Assembly (NCBI GenBank): GCA_028869995.1
Contig: JAGWQN010000116.1
Location: 1 to 64,000, forward strand
Source: Rhodospirillales bacterium
GTDB taxonomy: Bacteria > Pseudomonadota > Alphaproteobacteria > Acetobacterales > Acetobacteraceae
Reading direction: 5' to 3'
Length of the DNA stretch: 64,000 nt
Positions 1 through 9,135 of the stretch are shown in pieces; within the stretch, counting starts at the first letter, position 1, and each line of letters begins with the position of its first letter. The notes under the pieces were generated by a model. That model was given only the letters and a program-made list of their open reading frames with translations. It was not told the DNA's origin and searched no databases. The translations under genes and the position numbers were made by a program.

Positions 1-2
1 CG

Positions 3-2165
3 ACTCTCAACGAGAAATCCGTTATCGAGGTCGGCACGCCCGAACATTCGGTGGTCACCACCTGTGCCTATTGCGGCGTCGGCTGCGCCTTCAAGGCGGA
101 GATGCGCGGCGAGGAAGTCGTGCGCATGGTGCCGTACAAGGACGGCAAGGCCAATCGCGGCCATTCCTGCGTCAAGGGCCGCTTCGCGACCGGCTATGCC
201 AACCATCCCGACCGCATTCTGAAGCCGATGCTGCGGGCCAAGATCACCGATCCCTGGCGCGAGGTGTCCTGGGAGGAGGCGATCGCCCATGTCGGCAGCG
301 AATTCCGCCGCCTGCAGGCGCAATACGGCACGGGCGCCATCGGCGGCATCACCTCGTCGCGCTGCACCAACGAGGAAACGTACCTGGTGCAGAAGCTGGT
401 GCGCGCGGGATTCGGCAACAACAATGTCGATACCTGTGCGCGCGTCTGTCACTCGCCGACCGGATACGGGCTGAAGACGACCTTCGGCACCTCTGCCGGA
501 ACGCAGGATTTCGATTCCGTCGAGCATGCCGACGTGGTGATGATCATCGGCGCCAACCCGACCGATGCACACCCCGTCTTCGCGTCGCGCCTGAAGAAAA
601 AGCTGCGCGCGGGAGCCCGGCTGATCGTGATCGATCCCCGGCGCATCGACCTGGTCCGTTCGCCGCACGTTGCGGCGGCGCACCACCTGCCTTTGCGACC
701 AGGCACCAACGTCGCCGTGCTCACCGCGATGGCCCACGTTGTCGTCACCGAAAACCTTGTCAACGAGGCCTTCGTGCGCGACCGCTGCGATCTCGCGACG
801 TTCATGGAATGGGCGGCGTTCGTCGGCGACGCCTCGCGCTCGCCAGAGGCGACGGAACAAGCCACCGGCGTGCCGGCGGCTGAGCTGCGCGCGGCGGCGC
901 GGCTCTATGCCACGGGCGGCAACGCCGCGATCTATTACGGCCTTGGCGTGACGGAGCACAGCCAGGGAAGCACGGCGGTCATGGCGATCGCCAATCTCGC
1001 GATGGCAACCGGCAATCTCGGCCGCCCGGGCGTCGGCGTCAATCCGTTGCGTGGCCAAAACAACGTGCAGGGCTCGTGCGACATGGGCTCCTTTCCGCAC
1101 GAATTCGCCGGCTATCGCCATGTCGGCGATGCCGCGACACGACATTCCTTCGAGGCGGCGTGGGGCGTCCCGCTCGATCCCGAACCGGGACTGCGTATTC
1201 CCAACATGCTCGATGCGGCGCTCGATGGTTCATTCCGCGGGCTCTACATCCAGGGCGAGGACATCGTGCAGTCCGACCCTGATACACGCCACGTCACCGC
1301 AGGCCTCGCGGCGATGGAATGCGTCGTCGTGCAGGACCTGTTCCTCAACGAGACGGCAAACTGGGCCCATGTCTTCCTGCCCGGGTCGACCTTCCTCGAG
1401 AAGGACGGCACCTTCACCAATGCGGAACGGCGCATCGGGCGGGTACGCCGGGTGATGGCCCCGAAAGCGGGCTACGCGGATTGGGAGATCACCCAGCTCA
1501 TCGCCCGTTCCATGGGCATGGCGATGGAATACGAACATCCTTCCGAGATCATGGACGAGATCGCGGCACTCACGCCGAGTTTCGCCGGCGTCTCTTTCGC
1601 CAAGCTCGATGCGCTCGGCTCCGTGCAGTGGCCATGCAATGACACGGCCCCGGAAGGCACGCCGGTGATGCATGTCGAGGGCTTCGCTCGCGGACGCGGC
1701 AACTTCGTCGTCACCGAGTACGTGCCGACGGACGAGAAGGTCGGGCCGCGTTTCCCGCTTCTTCTCACCACCGGACGCATTCTCAGCCAGTACAATGTCG
1801 GCGCGCAGACGCGGCGGACGCCAAACACCGTCTGGCACGACGAGGACCGGCTGGAGATCCATCCGCATGATGCACAGGAGCGGAATATTCGGGACGGCAG
1901 CTGGGTTCGGGTGATCAGCCGGGCGGGCGAGACGTCCCTGCGTGCCCATGTCACCGAGAGGGTGGCGCCCGGCGTCGTCTACACCACGTTCCATCATCCC
2001 GAGACGCAGGCGAATGTCGTCACGACGGATTATTCCGATTGGGCGACAAACTGCCCGGAATACAAGGTGACGGCGGTGCAGGTGTCCCCCTCCAACGGCC
2101 CCACGGAGTGGCAGGCGGAATACGACGCCTTCACCCGCCGCGGCCGACGGATCGCAGCCGAATGA
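3..2165 (+). CDS. fdsA: Formate dehydrogenase alpha (catalytic) subunit, 5'-truncated by window edge
   Basis: Molybdenum catalytic subunit of a cytoplasmic NAD-dependent formate dehydrogenase, oxidising formate to CO2. The reading frame is open from the window edge (codons in phase with base 3), so the N-terminal iron-sulfur domains typical of the roughly 950-residue FdsA lie upstream; about 720 residues are visible. They begin just before a C-x2-C-x3-C cluster motif (first Cys codon at 63) completed by a Cys in GHSCVKGRF, the classic [4Fe-4S] site of the molybdopterin oxidoreductase family. The Mo-ligand cysteine is expected in RVCHSPTGYG (codon 447-449), so this is a Cys rather than a selenocysteine enzyme. 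A C-terminal molydopterin dinucleotide-binding domain (LLLTTGRILSQYNVG onward) completes it. The stop overlaps the fdhD start (ATGA), indicating coupling in an fdsGBA-fdhD-fdsD operon. Confidence 0.95.
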   Translation, partial: TLNEKSVIEVGTPEHSVVTTCAYCGVGCAFKAEMRGEEVVRMVPYKDGKANRGHSCVKGRFATGYANHPDRILKPMLRAKITDPWREVSWEEAIAHVGSEFRRLQAQYGTGAIGGITSSRCTNEETYLVQKLVRAGFGNNNVDTCARVCHSPTGYGLKTTFGTSAGTQDFDSVEHADVVMIIGANPTDAHPVFASRLKKKLRAGARLIVIDPRRIDLVRSPHVAAAHHLPLRPGTNVAVLTAMAHVVVTENLVNEAFVRDRCDLATFMEWAAFVGDASRSPEATEQATGVPAAELRAAARLYATGGNAAIYYGLGVTEHSQGSTAVMAIANLAMATGNLGRPGVGVNPLRGQNNVQGSCDMGSFPHEFAGYRHVGDAATRHSFEAAWGVPLDPEPGLRIPNMLDAALDGSFRGLYIQGEDIVQSDPDTRHVTAGLAAMECVVVQDLFLNETANWAHVFLPGSTFLEKDGTFTNAERRIGRVRRVMAPKAGYADWEITQLIARSMGMAMEYEHPSEIMDEIAALTPSFAGVSFAKLDALGSVQWPCNDTAPEGTPVMHVEGFARGRGNFVVTEYVPTDEKVGPRFPLLLTTGRILSQYNVGAQTRRTPNTVWHDEDRLEIHPHDAQERNIRDGSWVRVISRAGETSLRAHVTERVAPGVVYTTFHHPETQANVVTTDYSDWATNCPEYKVTAVQVSPSNGPTEWQAEYDAFTRRGRRIAAE

Positions 2166-2980
2166 GCGACGCCAGTCCGATCGTGCCGGCGGCGCGCGCG
2201 CGGATCAGGGGCGAGGTGCTCGATCACGGCGCGCGCCTGCTCGCCGAGGAGACGGCGATTGCGCTGACCTATCAGCGTGCGACGCACGCGGTGATGTTGG
2301 CGAGCCCCGCGGACCTCGAGGACTTTGCCATCGGCTTCAGCCTCACCGAAGGCATCGTCACACGTGCGGAGGACATCGAAAGCCTCGAGATCGTCGAACA
2401 GGATCGCGGCATCGAGCTCAGGATGTGGGTAGCCGATGCCGCGGCCGAGGCCCTGACGCGCCGGCGCCGCCGGCTCGCGGGAGCGACGGGTTGCGGCTTG
2501 TGCGGCGTGGAGAGCCTCGATGCGGCGCTCGCACCGGTGCGCCGGGTGGAACAGGGCGCGGGGCTGCGCCTCGATGACCTGGCCCGTGCCGTCGCATCGC
2601 TGCCGAGCGCCCAACCCATGAACGACGCAACCCATGCCGTGCATGCAGCTGCTTTCTGGCGGACGGGTGCCGGGCTGGTCGCGGTGCGCGAGGATGTCGG
2701 CCGGCACAACGCGCTCGACAAGCTCGCCGGCGCTCTCGCCCGGGCCGGTGAACGCCCGTCCGGCGGAGCGATCCTGCTGACCAGCCGCGTCTCGGTCGAG
2801 ATGGTGCAGAAGGCCGCGATGATCGGTGCCCCCGCCATCGTCGCCATCTCGGCGCCGACCGCCCTGGCGGTACGCGTGGCAGAGGCGGCCGGGATTATGC
2901 TCGCCGGGGTCGCGCGCGCCGACGGGCTCGAAGTTTTTTCCCACCCCGACGTCTGCGGAATCGCCCCGGATGGACACTGA
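2162..2980 (+). CDS. fdhD: Formate dehydrogenase accessory sulfurtransferase FdhD
   Basis: FdhD/FdsC family, 272 aa. Members of this family bind bis-MGD and pass sulfur from IscS to the Mo cofactor of formate dehydrogenase, an essential maturation step. The sulfur-carrying CxxC motif is present as TGCGLCG (Cys about residues 111 and 114), and the conserved segments DLEDFAIGFSLTEGI near the N terminus and REDVGRHNALDKL in the C-terminal half fit the family. The ATG at 2162 overlaps the fdsA stop by 4 bases and gives a family-typical N terminus; a longer in-frame extension from 2039 lies inside fdsA and is not believable. Location between fdsA and fdsD matches the known fdsGBACD order. Confidence 0.95.
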   Translation: MSDASPIVPAARARIRGEVLDHGARLLAEETAIALTYQRATHAVMLASPADLEDFAIGFSLTEGIVTRAEDIESLEIVEQDRGIELRMWVADAAAEALTRRRRRLAGATGCGLCGVESLDAALAPVRRVEQGAGLRLDDLARAVASLPSAQPMNDATHAVHAAAFWRTGAGLVAVREDVGRHNALDKLAGALARAGERPSGGAILLTSRVSVEMVQKAAMIGAPAIVAISAPTALAVRVAEAAGIMLAGVARADGLEVFSHPDVCGIAPDGH

Positions 2981-3191
2981 ACGTCTCACCTACATGGCCA
3001 ATCAGATCGGCAAGTTCTTCGCCCACGCGCCGGAGGCGCAGGCGGTGGCGGCGATCGAGCAGCATATCCGCCAGTTCTGGGAGCCGCGCATGCGCTCCGC
3101 CATATTGGCTGCCGATGGCGCGGGCCTCGACCCCCTCCCCCGCGCGGCCGTGGAACGGCTTCGCTTGACAGCCCAAGCCCCGCGGACCTAA
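2970..3191 (+). CDS. fdsD: Formate dehydrogenase delta subunit FdsD
   Basis: Small (73 aa) FdsD protein that closes soluble NAD-dependent formate dehydrogenase operons. The ATG at 2970 overlaps the end of fdhD by 11 bases. The N-terminal pattern RLTYMANQIGKFF, followed by a helix ending in HIRQFWEPRMR, is the recognisable FdsD signature; family members work with FdsC/FdhD in assembly or stability of the complex rather than carrying cofactors. No Cys cluster or transmembrane segment is present. It is the last gene of the operon; a tRNA gene follows 12 bases after the stop. Confidence 0.9.
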   Translation: MDTERLTYMANQIGKFFAHAPEAQAVAAIEQHIRQFWEPRMRSAILAADGAGLDPLPRAAVERLRLTAQAPRT

Positions 3192-3203
3192 TCGGGCGGC
3201 GTC

Positions 3204-3278
3204 GGGCGCGTAGCTCAGCGGGAGAGCACTGCCTTCACACGGCAGGGGTCACAGGTTCAATCCCTGTCGCGCCCACCA
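3204..3278 (+). tRNA. tRNA-Val (anticodon CAC)
   Basis: A complete cloverleaf can be folded by eye. The acceptor stem GGGCGCG pairs with CGCGCCC, the D-arm contains TAGCTCAGCGGGAGAGCA, and the anticodon stem CTGCC/GGCAG encloses the loop TTCACAC with anticodon CAC at 3236-3238. The T-arm has GGTTCAATCCC, and the CCA end is encoded at 3276-3278. It decodes GUG, the favoured valine codon in a GC-rich genome. Confidence 0.97.
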
Positions 3279-3334
3279 CTTGACGCCGACGCACGGGCTG
3301 CATCGCTTGGGGACGATGGATCGGCCGCCCAGCC

Positions 3335-4846
3335 TCAAGCGTAGATGAATTCCTCGCCGTCAAGGTCGATCGCAGGAAACTCGTCCTTCTCCCGCCAATA
3401 GTCCTGCGTATGCTGCCATTCGCGCTTCGTGCCGCGCCTGGGCAGGCGATGCAGATCCCGCAGCAGATACCCGGGATTGAAGTCCTCGGGGTCGATCCAG
3501 TCCAGCAGGGACATGCCCGCGTCCTCGGGGCGCAGCGCCAACTGCACCCGGCGCGCCCCACGAGCCTCCATATGCCCCAACAGGCGGCAGACGAAGTCCG
3601 CCACGAGATCCGCACGCAGCGTCCAGCTCGATCGAAAATAGCCGAATACCCACGCCATGTTCGGCACGCCGGTAAACATCATGCCGCGATAGGTCACCGT
3701 GTCGGCCAACACGAGCGGCTCGCCATCGATGGCAAACTCGATATCACCCAGCACCGAAAGGTGGAATCCCGTCGCCGTCACGACAATGTCGGCGTGGATC
3801 TCCTCGCCCGCCTTCACGCGGATGCCGTTTGGCGTGAAGCGCTCGATCTCATCCGTGACCATCGTCACCTGGCCACGTGCCACCGCCCGGAGCAGATCAC
3901 CGTCGGGAATGACGCAAAGACGCTGACGCCATGGCCGGTAACGTGGCGTGAAATGCCTCGCGACGTCATAGCCGGCAGGCAGAAAGGCACGGGTGGCGGC
4001 GATCAGTTCCTCGCGCACCTTGTCCGGCTCGTCGAGGCAGCGCTGGTTGAACAGGGCCTGATCATGAAGCAGCTTGCGGCGAACGATCTCATGGATCCAG
4101 GTCTCGTCCACCTTGAGCTCGCGCAACGTGTCCGCGAGTTCGTTCGCGTTGCGGCCGGTAAAGTAATAGCTGGGAGATCGCTGCAGCAGCGTCACATGCG
4201 CGCCGCGCGCCGCAAGCGCCGGGACCAGCGTGGCCGCCGTCGCACCGGACCCGATCACGGTCACGCGCTTGCCCCCAACATCGAGAGCAGCGGGCCAGAT
4301 CTGAGGGTGGACGATCGGGCCGCGGAAATCCTCCTTGCCCGGCCAGTCCGGCGTATAGGGGCCGGCGTGGCGATAATAGCCCTGGCACATCCAGAGAAAG
4401 CTGCAGGTAAACCGGCATCGCTCTGCGTCCGCGCCCCGCTGCGCCTCCACCGTCCAAAGGTTCGTCACACTCGACCAATGGGCGGCGATGATCCGGTGGC
4501 CATAGCGGATATGCCTTCCAAGGCCGTTCTCTTCGATCACCTCGCCGAGATAGTCGATGATTTCCGGACCCGTTCCGATCGGTTTGCCGGTCCATGGCTT
4601 GAAGCGATAGCCGAAGGTATGAAGATCGCTATCGGAACGAACTCCCGGATAGCGATGGGTATGCCAGGTCCCGCCAAAGCTTTCCTGGGCCTCGAGCACC
4701 ACAAAGCTGCTCCCGGGGCGCTGCGTGGTCAGATGATAGGCGGCACCGATGCCGGAAATGCCCGCACCGACAACCAGAACATCGACATGCTCGGGAAGGG
4801 GCCCCAGGGCGTGGTCCGACGGCTTGACCGGCTGATCCTGCGTCAT
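3335..4846 (-). CDS. FAD-dependent Baeyer-Villiger-type monooxygenase
   Basis: Flavin- and NADPH-dependent monooxygenase, 503 aa. An N-terminal FAD Rossmann motif GAGISGIGAAYHL lies near residue 21, the Baeyer-Villiger fingerprint F-x-G-x3-H-x3-W-P is present as FRGPIVHPQIWP near residues 155-166, and a second dinucleotide motif GSGATAATLVP follows. Together these assign it to class B flavin monooxygenases that insert oxygen into ketones or oxygenate heteroatoms; the substrate cannot be read from sequence. The ATG at 4846 is chosen because an upstream extension would run into the adjacent glycosyltransferase gene. It is the distal member of a co-directional minus-strand run with two glycosyltransferases and an M20 peptidase. 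Confidence 0.88.
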   Translation of the reverse strand: MTQDQPVKPSDHALGPLPEHVDVLVVGAGISGIGAAYHLTTQRPGSSFVVLEAQESFGGTWHTHRYPGVRSDSDLHTFGYRFKPWTGKPIGTGPEIIDYLGEVIEENGLGRHIRYGHRIIAAHWSSVTNLWTVEAQRGADAERCRFTCSFLWMCQGYYRHAGPYTPDWPGKEDFRGPIVHPQIWPAALDVGGKRVTVIGSGATAATLVPALAARGAHVTLLQRSPSYYFTGRNANELADTLRELKVDETWIHEIVRRKLLHDQALFNQRCLDEPDKVREELIAATRAFLPAGYDVARHFTPRYRPWRQRLCVIPDGDLLRAVARGQVTMVTDEIERFTPNGIRVKAGEEIHADIVVTATGFHLSVLGDIEFAIDGEPLVLADTVTYRGMMFTGVPNMAWVFGYFRSSWTLRADLVADFVCRLLGHMEARGARRVQLALRPEDAGMSLLDWIDPEDFNPGYLLRDLHRLPRRGTKREWQHTQDYWREKDEFPAIDLDGEEFIYA

Positions 4847-4874
4847 GGTTGCGCCTGCGCGCCCCGGCATCGCC

Positions 4875-5954
4875 CTAGGCGGCATCACGAAGTCGTTCGT
4901 AGATGGCGACGTATTTCCTTGCCATGGCGAATGCAGAAAGATTCTCCGCGACATGCTCGTGGGTCGAACGACGATCGATTTCGTGGATTTTCCCGATGCA
5001 CGCCACCATCTCGTCGATGTCGTCGACGACGAACCCGGTCCGTCCATCCAGGATCAGTTCGGGGACGACGCCGCGACCAAAGGCGATGACGGGACAGCCG
5101 ACCGCCATCGCTTCCACCACCACGGTCGCTCCGGGCTCTTCCCAGGTGATCGGGTTGAGGAGGGCGCGCGCGCCGCCGAGCAGGTTGAGTTTCTGTTCCA
5201 GATTAACCGGACCGATGTAGCGCGCCTGTTCGCCGTCGAGCCGTGGCTCGACCTCGCGCTTGAAATAGTCGATCGAAGCCTGCATTCCCTGCTCAACGAT
5301 GCCGGCGACGAGGATTTTCACGCCCGCGCGCTTCGCTGCGTCAATCGCAGTATGAGCCCCCTTGTCGGGAGCGAAACGACCAAGCCACGTCACATAGTCG
5401 CGCGACCCTGTCTCTGCGAAGCGATAGTCCGCCATCGGCACCCCGAGATGCACGACGCCCGCGACGTTGAGCCCAGGCGGTAGATTCTTCCTGGCCCGCT
5501 CGCTCACCGTCACCAGCGGCGCGGGGCGGATCCATTCCATGAAATATTGATCTGCGTCACCGATCCAGTCGTGGACGCGATCATAGGGGAAATTGGAATG
5601 CACCGTGGTGACGTGCGGAACCGCGATCTGAGACAGAAGCGGGAACTGGAACATGTCCGCGGTGGACGAGAGATGCAGGTGCACGATATCGAATTCACCG
5701 GCCCGCTCGATCGACTTTGCCAGATGGAAATAAGCCTTGAGCGCCGCCTGCCACGGCACGCCATCGGCGATCAGCGAATGCGGGAAGAACGAGACGAGCT
5801 TCGCCGAGGTCCGCGCGTCGCCGGGCGCGAACAGGGTGACGTCATGGCCCTGGGCCACCAGTTCCTCAACGATGAAGGCGATGATGGATTCTGTGCCTCC
5901 ATAGGTCGCAGGGGGTATGCTGATCCAAGGCGGAGCAATCATTCCGACTTTCAT
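4875..5954 (-). CDS. Glycosyltransferase family 4 protein
   Basis: GT-B fold retaining glycosyltransferase, 359 aa, likely cytoplasmic. The N-terminal acceptor domain starts MKVGMIAPPW with the glycine-rich PPATYGGTE loop typical of GT4 enzymes. The C-terminal donor domain contains WLGRFAPDKGAHTAI and the E-x7-E type motif in EEPGATVVVEAMAVGCPVIAF, which binds the nucleotide-sugar donor. No signal peptide or membrane segment is present. It lies 28 bases upstream of the monooxygenase and 31 bases downstream of a GT39-like membrane protein, so the three are probably cotranscribed. Acceptor and sugar are unknown. Confidence 0.88.
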   Translation of the reverse strand: MKVGMIAPPWISIPPATYGGTESIIAFIVEELVAQGHDVTLFAPGDARTSAKLVSFFPHSLIADGVPWQAALKAYFHLAKSIERAGEFDIVHLHLSSTADMFQFPLLSQIAVPHVTTVHSNFPYDRVHDWIGDADQYFMEWIRPAPLVTVSERARKNLPPGLNVAGVVHLGVPMADYRFAETGSRDYVTWLGRFAPDKGAHTAIDAAKRAGVKILVAGIVEQGMQASIDYFKREVEPRLDGEQARYIGPVNLEQKLNLLGGARALLNPITWEEPGATVVVEAMAVGCPVIAFGRGVVPELILDGRTGFVVDDIDEMVACIGKIHEIDRRSTHEHVAENLSAFAMARKYVAIYERLRDAA

Positions 5955-5985
5955 CTCATCGCTCCATGACCGGGATTAGGGGCTC

Positions 5986-7641
5986 TCATCGCCTGCCCTG
6001 CTTTCGCGATAGCAGCGCCTTGGGGCCGCTGAGGCGTACCAGCGCCCGCGGGTCGGCTACCCGCTGATCATTCTCTCGCAGACGCATGATGATGACCGGG
6101 TGGGCGGCCGGTCCGGTGCGCGCAATGATCTGCCAGCGTGATCCTTCGCGAAATGCTGCTTCCCTTACCTGTCGGATATGTTCCCACGCGCCCACCCGAC
6201 GGTCGTCGCGAAAGACGAGCAGCGGGATGCCGTAATGATCAATGGCGTGGATGACCTGCTGCACATGCGAAAATCGCGGCAGGTATTGACTGTTATTGTA
6301 GCCGCCACCGCCCAGAAGGCGCGATCCGCGAACGACGAAAAGGCTGGGGCGGGCGGGATCGATGGAGGCCAGTGCCGAGATCATGGCGCCTTCCCCCGGT
6401 GGCGGGGTCACAACCAGGACGACCGGATTTTGGGCCGGGACAAGCTTTCGCACCAGGCGCGCCGCCGCAAAATATCCATTGTCGGGAAGCCTGTTTGCAG
6501 AAAGCGCCGCCGGCACCAGTGAGAGGGCCGTGACCGCGACCAATGCCGGCCGAACGACCGCCGGCAACAGGCCGCGTCGGGCGACTCGTCGAGCCACACG
6601 GTACAACCCGATTCCCGCGAAGCAGAAAACCGGCGCCAACAACGGCGCGAGGTAGCGATCCTGGATCGCGGCCGGTGCGATCATCTGAAAGAGCCACACG
6701 CCGAACAATAACGCCACGAGCACGGCCCATGTCGGATCGCCGCGGCGGTATCGTAACGTGTCGAAGACGCCCATAGCAGCGAACACCAGTACCACAGGAC
6801 CGACCCCATGGTAGAGAATTGCGCTGTTGGCCCTGAGCGCCACCAGCATGTAGTGAAGACCCCAGGCGTAACGAAAGCCTGCGGCAATCTGGCTATAGGT
6901 GATCGCGTACCAGGCTCCGGCGAGAACCAGGACAACGGGGACGGGCAGCCAGAAATTGCGCTGGCGCAATAAATTCCACCGCCCGGTGACGAGAACGGCG
7001 ATCGGCGGCACAAGGGCGAGAGCGGCCCCGTTACCCTTGATCATGATCGCGGCACTCGCGACCACTCCGAACAGCAGCGCACTGCCCGCCGTTCCCGCGC
7101 GCAGGTAGCGCGCATAAGCAAGCGCTGCGAGCAGACTGGTCAAGGCCACCGGAATGTCCAGCATGAGTTCCATGCTGCCGTTCTGAATGATCGGAGAGAC
7201 AACAAGGCCGACCGCGCCCAGCATTGCGATGAGCCAACCCACGCGCCTGCGCAGCAGAATATACACAACGAGCGCGAGGGTTGTGGTCACCAGGGCCGAC
7301 AGGACCAGCGTGCCGTGCAGGCTGGTGGAGACCAGCAACATCCAGAGGGCCTCCACGAGGTAGTAGCCGGGGGCCCAGTGACCGATACCGACGAGAGGGT
7401 AGTGACTGTGAAACCAGATGAGATAAGAAATCGGCGAGCGGCCCAATCCATGCAACAGGTAGTCGTGGATCAGAAGACCATTGATGTAATGCGATGCGTC
7501 GTCGTCGGCGAACGTCCCCGAATAGGCATTGGCCAGGTACTGCAGCAGCAGCACGAGGCCGGTCAGCGGTAGCGCCAGGCCCAGCACCTCCCAGAGCGGC
7601 GTTGGCGCGCTCTCGACTTCAGGGTCCCGGTCGCCGCTCAC
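5986..7641 (-). CDS. Integral membrane glycosyltransferase, GT39/ArnT-like
   Basis: About 551 aa with roughly ten hydrophobic segments, starting with LGLALPLTGLVLLLQYLANA. Immediately after the first membrane segment comes an acidic FADDDASHY motif, the position where GT-C transferases (ArnT/PMT, DUF2029/GT39) keep catalytic Asp residues in the first periplasmic loop. This suggests transfer of a sugar from a polyprenyl-phosphate donor on the periplasmic face. A GTG start at 7641 gives a GTGA overlap with the stop of the upstream M20 peptidase and is preferred over the longer form from 7680. The C-terminal about 150 residues are soluble. Confidence 0.75.
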   Translation of the reverse strand: MSGDRDPEVESAPTPLWEVLGLALPLTGLVLLLQYLANAYSGTFADDDASHYINGLLIHDYLLHGLGRSPISYLIWFHSHYPLVGIGHWAPGYYLVEALWMLLVSTSLHGTLVLSALVTTTLALVVYILLRRRVGWLIAMLGAVGLVVSPIIQNGSMELMLDIPVALTSLLAALAYARYLRAGTAGSALLFGVVASAAIMIKGNGAALALVPPIAVLVTGRWNLLRQRNFWLPVPVVLVLAGAWYAITYSQIAAGFRYAWGLHYMLVALRANSAILYHGVGPVVLVFAAMGVFDTLRYRRGDPTWAVLVALLFGVWLFQMIAPAAIQDRYLAPLLAPVFCFAGIGLYRVARRVARRGLLPAVVRPALVAVTALSLVPAALSANRLPDNGYFAAARLVRKLVPAQNPVVLVVTPPPGEGAMISALASIDPARPSLFVVRGSRLLGGGGYNNSQYLPRFSHVQQVIHAIDHYGIPLLVFRDDRRVGAWEHIRQVREAAFREGSRWQIIARTGPAAHPVIIMRLRENDQRVADPRALVRLSGPKALLSRKQGRR

Positions 7642-9038
7642 GCGCCGGCCCCGGGCGTGCCTTCCTCGCCCAGATCCCACCAGATGCCCGTGTAGGCAGC
7701 CAGCCCCTCGCGCAGAAGCGCCGGAAGCACGTGCTCGTTCGGTCCGTGTTGCTTGCAGCCATTGTAGCTATGCGGGACCCAGACGAGCGGCACATGAAGA
7801 AAGTCGACGAACACGTCGCCCGGCAGTCCGCCGCCGGAGTTAGGAATCACCTGAACGTGCCGTCCGAGGCTGCGTTCGATGCTGGCCGCTGTCCAGCGCA
7901 CCCAGGGGTGGTCCGGATCAGTCCTGCTCGCCGGCATGCGGATGCCGGCACGCTCGATGCGGATCTCGGGAAAGCCCGCGGCGTCGAGATGCGCGCGCAG
8001 AGCCGGCTCGAACCGGGCCGGATCGGCATCGACCGTGTAGCGGATCTGGCAATGCGCCCGCGCATCCGGAGCCACGGCATTGACCGGGTTCTCGGGGCGA
8101 CCGGACACCATCGCGAGGACGATGAAGCTGGTCCAGCCGAAGACTTTCTCCGCCGCGCTCAGCCCTGGTTCGCCCCACTCAGGATCGATGGTGGCCGACT
8201 CCTCGCTCTGCAACTCGAGCCCCGCCAGCGCGGCGCGCACCGAGTTGGGCATGCCGCTACGCGGCAGCCAGTCTTTGATCAGAATACGACCGTGCCGGTC
8301 CGCGATCGACGACAGCGCATGCGCGAGCACGATCGCCGGATCCGTCGTCATGCCGCCCCAGTTGCCGGAATGCACGCCGCCTGGCCGGACCTTCAGCACC
8401 AGGTCGAAATGAAAAGTGCCGCGCGTGCCGGACGTCACGGTCGGCGTATCGGGCCGGACGCGCGGCCCGTCGGAGGCAATCAGCACATCGGCGGCCAGGT
8501 GCCCGGCATGTTCCGCAACGAAGGCACGCAGGCCTTTTGATCCGGTCTCCTCGCTCGTCTCCAGCACCAGCTTCAGATTGAAGCCGAGCCGGCCGCCTCG
8601 CTCGGCGAGCACGTGCTCGAGTGCAGTCAGGTTCAGCACATGCTGTCCCTTGTTGTCGGCGGAACCACGGCCATACCAGCGCCCGTCGCGCTCGGTCAGG
8701 ACCCAGGGATCGAGCCCCTGGTCCCACTGATCGGCAAGCCCACGCACGGTGTCACCATGACCATAGGTGAGCACCGTCTGCTTCGCGCCCGGCTCGAGGC
8801 GCTCGGCGGTGAGGATCGGGCCGAACCCCTTCTCGGGATTGTCGTGCACCGCGACGGCAAAGCCCATGCGCTCGAGCCACGGGCGTATGCCCGCCTCGAG
8901 GTACCGGCGTACATCGGCCTCATGCCCGGGATCCTGCGAGGTCGACGGGATGGCCACCAGTTCGGCCAGGCGCGAGCGAAACGCCCCCGAGTCGAACACT
9001 TCGAGACTGCGCGCCATCGCACCCTGTCGTGAACCCAT
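7638..9038 (-). CDS. M20 family metallopeptidase (CPG2/PepV-type)
   Basis: Predicted dizinc amino-/carboxypeptidase or amidohydrolase, 466 aa. All expected metal and catalytic residues are visible: HGD in TYGHGDTV, the bridging Asp in GRGSADNKG, the Glu pair in LETSEETGS, the Asp in IASDGPR, and the C-terminal His in KQHGPNEH. A long lid/dimerisation domain is inserted in the middle, as in the M20 dipeptidases. The ATG at 9038 is chosen because a strong ribosome-binding site (GGGAGAAGG) precedes it; a longer in-frame form reaching 9125 lacks this. It is the first gene of the run leading into the GT39-like, GT4 and monooxygenase genes. Substrate unknown. Confidence 0.88.
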   Translation of the reverse strand: MGSRQGAMARSLEVFDSGAFRSRLAELVAIPSTSQDPGHEADVRRYLEAGIRPWLERMGFAVAVHDNPEKGFGPILTAERLEPGAKQTVLTYGHGDTVRGLADQWDQGLDPWVLTERDGRWYGRGSADNKGQHVLNLTALEHVLAERGGRLGFNLKLVLETSEETGSKGLRAFVAEHAGHLAADVLIASDGPRVRPDTPTVTSGTRGTFHFDLVLKVRPGGVHSGNWGGMTTDPAIVLAHALSSIADRHGRILIKDWLPRSGMPNSVRAALAGLELQSEESATIDPEWGEPGLSAAEKVFGWTSFIVLAMVSGRPENPVNAVAPDARAHCQIRYTVDADPARFEPALRAHLDAAGFPEIRIERAGIRMPASRTDPDHPWVRWTAASIERSLGRHVQVIPNSGGGLPGDVFVDFLHVPLVWVPHSYNGCKQHGPNEHVLPALLREGLAAYTGIWWDLGEEGTPGAGA

Positions 9039-9135
9039 CGTCCTTCTCCCTTGCATCGGCGCAGCTTGCCCTGCCAGCGCACGCGCGTCACCACCCGCCG
9101 CGCCGTCTGCGAGCGTGATCCGCACCGTGGCCGTG

